DNA of 8,441 nt from contig JAUXHQ010000061.1 of NCBI GenBank assembly GCA_030621455.1, positions 1-8,441 of the forward strand. Reading direction: 5' to 3'. Source of the stretch: Deltaproteobacteria bacterium. Lineage in GTDB: Bacteria; Desulfobacterota; UBA8473. Both the position numbers and the translations under genes were made by a program. Each line of letters begins with the position of its first letter. The first letter of the stretch is position 1. Of this stretch, positions 1-6,448 are shown one piece after another. Below the pieces are notes generated by a model that ran no database searches, was not told the origin of the DNA, and was given only the letters and a program-made list of their open reading frames with translations.

Positions 1-21
1 CTGTTAGCTGTTAGCTGTTAA
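1..21. repeat. Heptanucleotide tandem repeat, three copies
   Basis: Three consecutive copies of CTGTTAG, the last ending in A instead of G, begin at the first base of the window, so the array may extend further left. It lies downstream of the pgeF-like gene. It is too short and too edge-bound to assign to a known repeat family. Confidence 0.8.
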
Positions 22-38
22 GTCTGTTTGAGTTATTA

Positions 39-56
39 GCTTACCAGCTCACCAGC
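39..56. repeat. Short imperfect 8-bp tandem repeat
   Basis: GCTTACCA is followed by GCTCACCA and then GC, giving two 8-bp units that differ at one base. It sits close to the heptanucleotide array, and both share an AGCT core. The remaining bases up to 178 contain no gene and no convincing terminator for the minus-strand gene that ends at 179. Confidence 0.6.
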
Positions 57-178
57 CGTGAGTGGTTAGCACACATAGTCAGGAACGATTGGAGCACTAT
101 ACTGACAGAAAGCAAAACAAGCTTGAGAAGGTTGTAAACTCATGACCCAGTTCAACGTACGACAACAGTTGTGTCAAA

Positions 179-1012
179 TCAAGGAACCCCTATCTTGGAG
201 GTTTTGAGACAAATCCCTGCCCCAAATCTCCCCGTTTCTCCCCCCTGATATCGCCGCGAGAAAAAATTATCGTGGTTGCAACAAGTGCATATACCGGAAA
301 GTTCTATGTTAGATTCCAGGACACCCATCTCCATAAGTTGTGCTTTGTTGGCCTGCCACAAGTTAAGATAGCCTTTGCCATCCGGAGTCTCGTTGTCAAC
401 GCAACCGTTCTTACCGGAAAAGGTGTTTTCAACTTGAGCGAGAACTTCCGGACCAACTTCATAACAGCACGGACCTATGGAAGGCCCAATCCCAGCAACA
501 AGATCTGAGGGGGAAGAACCGAACCTTTCTTGAAAAACCATAACCGTATTCCGGATCACCGATCGGACAGTACCCCTCCACCCTGCGTGAGCAACACCCA
601 CAACGTTCTTTATTGGATCAAAGAATATGACAGGAACACAATCCCCCAAAAGGACTATAAGACAAATGTCCGGTACGTCGGTTACCATGGCATCTGTAGC
701 ATAGAGGGATGTTTGGTGTTCGGTTACCCCACTTCCTCTTTGTTCTTCTGTAACAACCTTAACTCCGGCACCGTGAATCTGTTCAGCAAATGTGAATCGA
801 TCCAAAGAAATGCTGAGTGTTGAAGCAAGTATCCCTCTATTTCTGAGCACTGCCTCAGGGGTATCCCCAACATGAAATCCCAAATTGAGGAAATCATAGG
901 GCGGCATACTAACCCCACCCATTCTGGTCGATATGAAGTGAGTAGCGCCAGTATATTTCAGAAGAACTTCGAAGCCCCATATGGACAACGAGTTCATCTT
1001 TTTTTCGAGCAT
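179..1012 (-). CDS. pgeF: Laccase-domain protein, YfiH/PgeF family (peptidoglycan editing factor / purine nucleoside phosphorylase-like)
   Basis: This 277-residue protein is a full-length member of the YfiH/PgeF family (DUF152, multi-copper polyphenol oxidase fold). Visible signatures are the putative metal triad His80 (in AEQIHGAGV), Cys125 (in LLGDCVPV) and His142 (in VAHAGWRGT), the GIGPSIGPCCYEVG stretch at about 174-187, a CTCC motif at 242-245, and the terminal FFSRRYQGGETGRFGA block. In other bacteria, members have been linked to peptidoglycan quality control (removing wrongly incorporated residues) and to purine nucleoside phosphorolysis or deamination; which applies here cannot be read from sequence. 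No signal peptide is seen, so it is probably cytoplasmic. The ATG at 1012 has only a weak GGA ribosome site seven bases upstream; an in-frame ATG five codons later has none. It appears to be a single-gene unit with its own promoter. Confidence 0.93.
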   Translation of the reverse strand: MLEKKMNSLSIWGFEVLLKYTGATHFISTRMGGVSMPPYDFLNLGFHVGDTPEAVLRNRGILASTLSISLDRFTFAEQIHGAGVKVVTEEQRGSGVTEHQTSLYATDAMVTDVPDICLIVLLGDCVPVIFFDPIKNVVGVAHAGWRGTVRSVIRNTVMVFQERFGSSPSDLVAGIGPSIGPCCYEVGPEVLAQVENTFSGKNGCVDNETPDGKGYLNLWQANKAQLMEMGVLESNIELSGICTCCNHDNFFSRRYQGGETGRFGAGICLKTSKIGVP

Positions 1013-1460
1013 CTTTAAATCCGGGTGGAGTTCCGTGTTCCGAGGTTTGTTGAAAAAATAGGAACAATTTCAACGCACTATAACAAAGTCATGAGAAATG
1101 ACAAGAAAACAGTCCCCTTCGTTTGAAAATAGGCGGGCCACAGACATATTTTCTCGAAGGAATATAGCCCTTCCAGGCCTTTCGAAACATTTCGACCTGT
1201 TCGGTTACACAAACCTAGTGTCTTGATGTGTCTCTGATGATTCAGTTAACAGGATTGCGTTAAGCGGTAAACCTGATCAACTGCACAGGTCGACTCTTTT
1301 TGCTTTAAGGCCCGATACGGGACCAATATTTAGCCAATCAGTAAAGGATAAGGGAAATGCCGGACATCGAAGTTTAAGCCTCCTCATATTTTCCCATCCG
1401 CAAAAAGATCAAAGAGGCCAAACATGCTATGGTATACCAAATCGGAGCCCAATCGACGGC
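1013..1460. other. Gene-free intergenic region between the acyl-CoA dehydrogenase and pgeF-like genes
   Basis: No coding region with family resemblance or a convincing ribosome site is visible on either strand. The left part carries the pgeF-like promoter. The rest holds a 10-bp palindrome TGGTATACCA (1430-1439), just past the acyl-CoA dehydrogenase stop, and a small bulged hairpin at 1309-1324. Neither is followed by the T-run expected of an intrinsic terminator, so where the dehydrogenase transcript ends is unclear. Confidence 0.6.
1077..1104 (-). promoter_or_regulatory. Sigma70-like promoter for the pgeF-like gene
   Basis: Read on the minus strand, TTGTCA (1099-1104) is followed after 16 bp by TATAGT (1077-1082). 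Each hexamer matches the sigma70 consensus at five of six positions. Transcription would start near 1070, leaving a leader of about 58 bases before the ATG at 1012. An inverted repeat GTCAT-5-ATGAC (1088-1102) lies between and partly over the two elements and could be a weak operator. Confidence 0.6.
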
Positions 1461-2588
1461 TTAACTTTTCATCAAGGCGCTTGCCGCAATAACCCTCTGA
1501 ATCTCATTGCTTCCCAGTATTACCTCGTTAAACTTCGACTCCCTGTACAGCCTTTCAACGGCATATTCCTTTGTCAGACCATAGGCGCCATGAACCTGTA
1601 CTGCATCAGAAGCCACTTCCCTGACTGCGGCGCCGGTGAATATTTTCAGTTCTGCGGATTCAGCGGCGAGGTGTTCTCCTTTGTCCATCTTTGCACCCAC
1701 AGAATATAGAAAGGCGCGACTGGCGGATATCTTTGAGGCCATAGTTGCCAGGTTCCATTGAGTCATTTGAAATTTTGCTCCGATTGGAACCCCCCTGTGT
1801 GTCTTTTCCTTTGCGTATTGTACTGCAAGGTCCAAAGCCGCTCGGCCCAGACCGATATTGCCTGCACATGCCGCTATTTTTGCGAAGACCTCCACGCCCA
1901 ATAATATGGAGAAACCCTGGTTTTCTTCTCCAAGAATATCCCTGCTTTCCACCCTGGCGTCTTCCAGTATGATGTCACCATTGTCCGTACCCTCAAAAGC
2001 GATAAATTCCTCTCTTTTCCCTACGATATATCCGGGATTTTGTGTGTCCACGGCAAAGGCTGTTACCGCTTCTCCAGTCCGGGCAAAGATCACGGCTATG
2101 TCCGCTATGGACGAATTAGTTATAAATCTTTTCGTTCCGTTGAGGACCCAGTGATCCCCGTCTTTGACTGCCTTGAGCTGTACCTGTTTTGGGTCAGACC
2201 CGGTGCTCGGTTCAGTGAAGGCCCATGCACCCTTTACTGAACCTGTCAGTAATCCCTTGAGGTATTTTTCTTTTAGGTAATCGCTTGCATAGGAGAGAAA
2301 ACCGTATCCCACCATGGAACATACAAGAGGGTAGAATATACATGGGAAATAAGCATACGCCAATTCCTCCATAGCCAGAAGAAAGCTAATATAGGTGCCA
2401 CCGGACCCACCCCATTTTTCCGGAAAAGGCAGGCCGCTTATCCTCAAATCCGTGATCTTTTCGAGGAGATCGTCGGGTAGTTTCTTATCTTTCTCTATCT
2501 GACCGACTAACGGTGCAATTTCTTTCCCGGCAAACCGGCTTATTGTCTCCCTGATATTGAGTTCTTCCTGGGTGAAATTATAGTCCAT
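1461..2588 (-). CDS. Acyl-CoA dehydrogenase family flavoprotein, atypical active site
   Basis: This 375-residue protein has the full acyl-CoA dehydrogenase architecture: an N-terminal helical domain (about 1-115), a middle beta domain with FTEPSTGSDP (124-133) and WVLNGTKRFITN (147-158) for FAD and substrate contacts, and a C-terminal helical domain with QVHGAYG (331-337) and ERLYRESK (345-352). The family oxidises acyl-CoA thioesters at the alpha-beta bond and passes electrons to electron-transferring flavoprotein; no ETF gene is nearby. The Glu that acts as base in short- and medium-chain enzymes (YEG motif) is Leu358 here (ILGS), and the alternative helix-G position used by isovaleryl-CoA dehydrogenase aligns with Ala236. 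Substrate is therefore unknown. The ATG at 2588 has a strong AGGAGG six bases upstream. It is transcribed alone, divergent from the radical SAM gene. Confidence 0.93.
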   Translation of the reverse strand: MDYNFTQEELNIRETISRFAGKEIAPLVGQIEKDKKLPDDLLEKITDLRISGLPFPEKWGGSGGTYISFLLAMEELAYAYFPCIFYPLVCSMVGYGFLSYASDYLKEKYLKGLLTGSVKGAWAFTEPSTGSDPKQVQLKAVKDGDHWVLNGTKRFITNSSIADIAVIFARTGEAVTAFAVDTQNPGYIVGKREEFIAFEGTDNGDIILEDARVESRDILGEENQGFSILLGVEVFAKIAACAGNIGLGRAALDLAVQYAKEKTHRGVPIGAKFQMTQWNLATMASKISASRAFLYSVGAKMDKGEHLAAESAELKIFTGAAVREVASDAVQVHGAYGLTKEYAVERLYRESKFNEVILGSNEIQRVIAASALMKS

Positions 2589-2656
2589 TTCAAACCTCCT
2601 TTTGAGTTTTGTAATATTACCAAAAGATTATTTATATCGATATTCTCTTACTTCGC

Positions 2657-2685
2657 AAAGTACCAAAGAGATTTTTTGTTGTCAA
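2657..2685 (-). promoter_or_regulatory. Candidate sigma70 promoter for the acyl-CoA dehydrogenase gene
   Basis: On the minus strand a perfect TTGACA (2680-2685) is followed after exactly 17 bp by TACTTT (2657-2662), a poor -10 box with three of six matches. The predicted start near 2650 gives a leader of about 60 bases. A dyad TACTT-4-AAGTA (2649-2662), with outer arms CTCT (2645-2648) and AGAG (2667-2670), overlaps the -10 box. A weak -10 covered by a dyad would fit a regulated promoter, but no regulator gene is present in the window. Confidence 0.5.
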
Positions 2686-2744
2686 GGGGTATGTTGTTTA
2701 GGAGGTCAGGCATAGTTGGAAGTGGTGAGCGCCGTAAATGGAGC

Positions 2745-2773
2745 TTGACGGAGAATATAATCGATTATAGAAT
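2745..2773 (+). promoter_or_regulatory. Sigma70-like promoter for the PflX-type radical SAM gene
   Basis: TTGACG (2745-2750) and TAGAAT (2768-2773) are separated by the optimal 17 bp, and each matches consensus at five of six positions. Transcription would begin near 2780, with a leader of only about 26 bases that contains the ribosome site AAGGAG (2791-2796) nine bases before the ATG. Confidence 0.7.
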
Positions 2774-2786
2774 ATGATCTATAATC
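2756..2786. promoter_or_regulatory. Palindromic operator-like site over the radical SAM promoter
   Basis: TATAATCGATTATA (2756-2769) is a perfect 14-bp palindrome. Its right half also forms a second perfect inverted repeat, GATTATAG (2763-2770) with CTATAATC (2779-2786), around an 8-base centre. The 7-mer TATAATC or its complement therefore occurs three times in 31 bp. The site covers the promoter spacer, the -10 box and the predicted start, where a bound repressor would block transcription. AT-rich promoters produce some such symmetry by chance, and no DNA-binding protein is encoded nearby. Confidence 0.55.
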
Positions 2787-2805
2787 TTGGAAGGAGCTTA
2801 ATATC

Positions 2806-3711
2806 ATGCCATATGTTCCTGACTACGTTGAATTACACAGAAGTGGCGAGTTACAGAAAAGAATTGATACACTCCGCGAGATCCTTAAGGAATGCGAGTT
2901 ATGCCCGCGGAAGTGCGGAGTAAACCGCCTGGAAGGTGAAGTGGGTTTCTGCGGGGCCGGAGCGGAGTTGGTTGTATCGAGTGTCTCCCCTCATTTTGGG
3001 GAAGAGCCGCCATTGGTCGGATTTCGTGGGTCCGGTACCATTTTCCTGACCCACTGCAATTTAAGGTGTGTCTTCTGCCAGAATTACGATATAAGTCACA
3101 TGGGAAATGGTTACGTAACCACTCCATCAGAGATGGCAAACAAGATGTTGAGGTTACAGGAAATGGGGTGTCATAATATCAATTTCGTTACCCCTACCCA
3201 TTACGTTCCTCAGATTGTAGCTTCCTTGCCGGAGGCGATAGATTCCGGGTTGAGGCTTCCCCTGGTATTCAACTGCGGAGGATATGAATCTCTCGAGGTA
3301 ATCAAACTCCTGGCGGGGATCATCGATATCTATATGCCGGACGTCAAGTATTCTGATGGAGAAGTTGCAAAGAGATACTCTGCGTCTCCTGATTATCCTG
3401 AAGTCATAAAAGAGGTGCTTCCGGAGATGCATCGTCAGGTTGGTGATCTAAAGACAGATAAGGATGGGATCGCTGAGAGGGGGTTATTGATCAGACACCT
3501 GGTTATGCCTGAAGGACTGGCCGGCACTCACGACCTCATGGAGTTTATAGCTACAGAGATATCGAAGGATTCCTACGTTAATATCATGGCCCAATATCGT
3601 CCCCTGTATAGGGCAGCCGAGTTTCCTGAGTTGAACCGGAGGATCACAGTGGAAGAATATCAAGAAGCCATAGAGATTGCCGAAAAGGCCGGGCTGCACA
3701 GGGGGTTTTAG
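2806..3711 (+). CDS. PflX-type radical SAM protein (pyruvate formate-lyase activase homologue, COG1313-like)
   Basis: This 301-residue protein has a radical SAM core with the cluster motif Cys84-x3-Cys88-x2-Cys91 (HCNLRCVFCQNYDIS), which binds the [4Fe-4S] cluster that cleaves S-adenosylmethionine. FNCGGYE (155-161) and PDVKY (178-182) match the activase-like subfamily. Ahead of the core is a second cysteine set, Cys30-x2-Cys33-x3-Cys37-x11-Cys49, which could hold an auxiliary Fe-S or metal centre. Relatives are annotated as PflX, uncharacterised homologues of pyruvate formate-lyase activating enzyme; the true substrate is unknown and no glycyl radical enzyme gene is present here. The start is secure: AAGGAG nine bases upstream and a good promoter. 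The stop codon overlaps the convergent Nudix gene by 4 bp. Confidence 0.9.
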   Translation: MPYVPDYVELHRSGELQKRIDTLREILKECELCPRKCGVNRLEGEVGFCGAGAELVVSSVSPHFGEEPPLVGFRGSGTIFLTHCNLRCVFCQNYDISHMGNGYVTTPSEMANKMLRLQEMGCHNINFVTPTHYVPQIVASLPEAIDSGLRLPLVFNCGGYESLEVIKLLAGIIDIYMPDVKYSDGEVAKRYSASPDYPEVIKEVLPEMHRQVGDLKTDKDGIAERGLLIRHLVMPEGLAGTHDLMEFIATEISKDSYVNIMAQYRPLYRAAEFPELNRRITVEEYQEAIEIAEKAGLHRGF

Positions 3712-4139
3712 ACGAGTATCCCTGACAGGGTGAGCAGTATTTTCGTATCTTCATGCAATTCATCAACGAGCCCTGATACTGCATCCCTGCTTACCCATAC
3801 GGCCTCTCCCACATCGTCATCCGGTTGGAGGGTTCCATCTATTACCGTTGCCATGTAATCTATATAGATCACATGGAGCTCGACTTCATCTCCTGATTTT
3901 ACGATCCTTTCAAAGGGTTCTATGGGTGTTTTTAGATCAACACGGAGGTGAGTTTCTTCCTCCACCTCCCTCTTAATCCCCTCCTCTATGGTTTCGCCAA
4001 GTTCCAGTTTTCCCCCGGGACAGATCCACTTTTCCTGCCAGAACCCCTCCCTCTCCGGGACATGTTTTACGAGGAGGATCCTGCCTTTTTCGTCCTCGAT
4101 GACCGCACCTACAGCAACGGTGATTCTATTTTTTTCCAC
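3708..4139 (-). CDS. Nudix hydrolase
   Basis: This 143-residue, single-domain protein contains a Nudix box beginning at Gly43 (GGKLELGETIEEGIKREVEEE, split here as Gly43-x5-Glu49 and Arg57-Glu58-x2-Glu61-Glu62). These residues position the Mg2+ for hydrolysis of a nucleoside diphosphate linked to another group. The Gly normally near the end of the box is His64 (EETHL). The strand pattern before the box (TVAVGAVI, RILLVKHVPE) is typical of MutT-like family members; substrate cannot be predicted. The start is GTG at 4139, fourteen bases inside der, and its purine-rich ribosome site falls in the last codons of der, suggesting translational coupling. It is the last gene of the rnc-era-der run, and its stop overlaps the convergent radical SAM gene. 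Confidence 0.9.
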   Translation of the reverse strand: MEKNRITVAVGAVIEDEKGRILLVKHVPEREGFWQEKWICPGGKLELGETIEEGIKREVEEETHLRVDLKTPIEPFERIVKSGDEVELHVIYIDYMATVIDGTLQPDDDVGEAVWVSRDAVSGLVDELHEDTKILLTLSGILV

Positions 4140-5457
4140 GGGCGTTCTTCCCCTTTCCCCTGAATATAATCCTTATGGGTGTCTTGTCAAACTCGAAGCT
4201 CTCACGGATTCTGTTTATTATATATCTCTTATACGAAAAGTGAATCCCTTTGGGATAGTTGACGAAGATAACGAATGTGGGGGGCCTTGTGGAGACCTGA
4301 GCTATATAGTATAGTTTTAGCTCTTTGTTTCTATAGAATGGCGGAGAATGAGAGATGACAATCTTTTCAAGTAACTTGTTTAAGTCAGGCGTTGCGACGC
4401 GCCCCCGGTGCTGTTCCGCCACCCCGTCTACTAAGTCCATAACCTTCAGTATCCTCTGTCCGGTGAGAGCCGAAACAAAGATTACAGGCGCATACGGCAT
4501 AAACTTCAAGTTGTCTCTGATATCCTCTTCATACTTGGCGGCAGTGTGGGTATCCTTTTCCACCAGATCCCATTTGTTCACCACCAGAATACTGGCCTTC
4601 CCCTTATCATGTGCCAGGCCGGCTACCCTGGCATCCTGCTCTGTTATGCCTTCTTCACCATCTATCAGGATAAGGGCCACATCAGATCTGTCAATGCTCC
4701 TCAGTGCCTGGACAATGCTGTATTTTTCCAGTTGGCGGCTAATCTTCCCCTTCCTCCTGATCCCTGCCGTGTCTATCAAGAGGTATTTTCTCTCTCCTAT
4801 CTCAACACGCGTATCTATTGCATCTCTGGTGGTTCCAGGTTTGTCGCTGACGATCACCCGTTCATCCCTGAGGACCTTATTGACCAGCGAGGATTTCCCT
4901 ACGTTTGGTCTGCCGAGTACAGCTATCTTCAACAAATCTTCATCGTCTTCCTCTTTAGAGGATTGGGGTAGAAGGTTTATCGCGTCATCCAGCAGATCCC
5001 CAACACCTCTTCCATGCTCCGCTGATATTGGGTACAGGGTTTCCACACCCAGCTCGTAAAAGGCATATATATCTCCCTCCTGTCTTTGGCCGTCGATCTT
5101 GTTCACGACATGTAGTAAGGGCTTGGTCCCCTCTCTCAGTTTCTTGGCAACCTCCATATCTCCGGGTGTAAGTCCCTCTCTACCGTCGGTCAGGAAGATA
5201 ATCAGATCGGCCTCTTCTATGGCCAATTGGATCTGCTGGACGATGTGTTCATCAACCTCACTTTTGATCCCGGTTTCAAATCCACCGGTGTCAATTAACA
5301 AGAAATCCACCCCGTCCCAATGGACGTCAGTATAGTTTCTGTCTCTAGTCGTACCTGGTTCATCAGCTACAATAGCCTTTCTCTTTCTTGCAATCCTGTT
5401 GAAGAGGGTCGATTTACCCACATTAGGTCTGCCAACAATTGCGACTACAGGTTTCAT
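4126..5457 (-). CDS. der: Ribosome-associated GTPase Der (EngA)
   Basis: Der is an essential double GTPase needed for late 50S ribosomal subunit assembly. The 443 residues show two tandem G domains: G1 GRPNVGKS (9-16), DTGG (56-59) and NKID (119-122); then GRPNVGKS (182-189), DTAG (229-232) and NKWD (294-297), with an SAL motif at 329-331. An acidic linker (SSKEEDDEDLL, 166-176) joins them, and a KH-like RNA-interacting domain follows (about 355-435), ending in a basic GKGKNARGKK tail. Length and motif order are normal for the family, and all key residues are intact. The ATG at 5457 is preceded by AGGT six bases away. The gene is 48 bp downstream of era and overlaps the Nudix gene by 14 bp. 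Confidence 0.98.
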   Translation of the reverse strand: MKPVVAIVGRPNVGKSTLFNRIARKRKAIVADEPGTTRDRNYTDVHWDGVDFLLIDTGGFETGIKSEVDEHIVQQIQLAIEEADLIIFLTDGREGLTPGDMEVAKKLREGTKPLLHVVNKIDGQRQEGDIYAFYELGVETLYPISAEHGRGVGDLLDDAINLLPQSSKEEDDEDLLKIAVLGRPNVGKSSLVNKVLRDERVIVSDKPGTTRDAIDTRVEIGERKYLLIDTAGIRRKGKISRQLEKYSIVQALRSIDRSDVALILIDGEEGITEQDARVAGLAHDKGKASILVVNKWDLVEKDTHTAAKYEEDIRDNLKFMPYAPVIFVSALTGQRILKVMDLVDGVAEQHRGRVATPDLNKLLEKIVISHSPPFYRNKELKLYYIAQVSTRPPTFVIFVNYPKGIHFSYKRYIINRIRESFEFDKTPIRIIFRGKGKNARGKK

Positions 5458-5505
5458 TCACTTACCTAGTGCCCACTTTCTTAAAAGGCCATTAATGGAT
5501 GGACA

Positions 5506-6414
5506 CTACCTATAACCCATCTTTCTCAATGCCTTAATATCTTTACTCCAGCCTTTTTCAACCTTTACCCATAATTCAAGGTAGACCTTGGCCCCCAGAA
5601 GACTCTCAATATCAATTCTTGCCAGCTTACCGACCTCTTTTAACATCCTTCCCTTCTTGCCTATCAGCATACCCTTCTGGGATGGTTTCTCCACATGGAT
5701 CGTAGCCCTTATGATCACTACATTTCTATCCTTCTTCTCTTTAAAATCCTCTACTACAACGGCCACGGAGTAAGGTATCTCTTGCGACGTTAGATTGAAG
5801 ATCTTTTCCCTTATTATCTCTGCTGCGATAAAACGTTCGGGCAGATCAGTAATCATATCTTCAGGAAAATACCTTGGCCCGAAGGGGAGCAAGCTCTCCA
5901 CTTCTTTTACCAATTCATCTACCCCTTCTCCTGACAAGGCCGAAACTGGTATAATCTTTTCAAAATTACACAGTTTGCTGAATTCATACATCAGAGGGAG
6001 AAGGGAATCCCTTGTTGAGAGATCAATCTTATTTATCACCAGGATGACCGGTGTCTCAACCTTTTCAAGGGTCTCAACAACAAACCTGTCTCTGTCGCCA
6101 AGAGGCGTGTTGGCCTCAACCATAAGGAGGATAATATCCACCTCGCCGTAAGTCCTTGTTGCCTCCTTCACCATGAACATATTGAGTTTTGACTTTGCCC
6201 TGTGGATTCCAGGTGTATCGAGAAAGACCATCTGAGCACAGGTCGTATGCCTGACACCCAGGATTCTGTTTCTCGTAGTCTGTGGTTTCCTGGAGACGAT
6301 CGCAATCTTTTCTCCAAGAAGACGGTTCAACAAGGTGGACTTCCCTACATTTGTCCAACCGATGATGGATATAAACCCTGATTTGATTTTATCTACGTTC
6401 TGTGTGGTTTCCAA
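5506..6414 (-). CDS. era: GTPase Era
   Basis: Era is an essential GTPase that binds the 3' end of 16S rRNA and promotes 30S subunit maturation. The 302-residue product has the G domain with G1 GWTNVGKS (19-26), QTTR (45-48), DTPG (66-69), NKID (128-131) and SAL (158-160), then a C-terminal KH domain with the GKKG loop (253-256 region) and the usual terminal VKVEKGWSKD and LRKMGYR. In G1 the usual Arg-Pro after the first Gly is Trp20-Thr21, though the P-loop consensus GxxxxGKS holds. The start must be TTG at 6414: an in-frame TAA lies three codons upstream and no other standard start precedes the P-loop. GGA nine bases upstream is the likely ribosome site. It sits 34 bp after the Elp3-like gene and 48 bp before der. 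Confidence 0.97.
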   Translation of the reverse strand: METTQNVDKIKSGFISIIGWTNVGKSTLLNRLLGEKIAIVSRKPQTTRNRILGVRHTTCAQMVFLDTPGIHRAKSKLNMFMVKEATRTYGEVDIILLMVEANTPLGDRDRFVVETLEKVETPVILVINKIDLSTRDSLLPLMYEFSKLCNFEKIIPVSALSGEGVDELVKEVESLLPFGPRYFPEDMITDLPERFIAAEIIREKIFNLTSQEIPYSVAVVVEDFKEKKDRNVVIIRATIHVEKPSQKGMLIGKKGRMLKEVGKLARIDIESLLGAKVYLELWVKVEKGWSKDIKALRKMGYR

Positions 6415-6448
6415 AACCCTTTATCCGTGCATTTGTTGTGGATGGAAA

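Noticed and set aside
1089..1190. 33-residue basic open frame on the minus strand (begins MFRKAWKGYIPSRKY)
   Set aside because: Its ribosome site is weak, it resembles nothing I know, and its end coincides with the pgeF-like promoter. Not enough support for a gene.
1309..1324. Hairpin GGCCCG-ATA-CGGGACC as a terminator
   Set aside because: The stem is short with a bulged A, and no T-run follows it on the minus strand, so it does not qualify as an intrinsic terminator.
2691..2777. 28-residue plus-strand frame in the divergent control region, a possible leader peptide
   Set aside because: It runs through the -35 and -10 boxes of the radical SAM promoter, its purine-rich stretch is only two bases from the ATG, and it has no attenuator-like hairpin.
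3720..3730. Hairpin CCCTGACAGGG as a bidirectional terminator
   Set aside because: Four to five base pairs, a tiny loop, and no T-run on either side.
4355..5059. 234-residue open frame on the plus strand
   Set aside because: It is exactly antisense to der, Ser-rich in the way of reverse-frame translations, has no family resemblance, and der is unmistakable.
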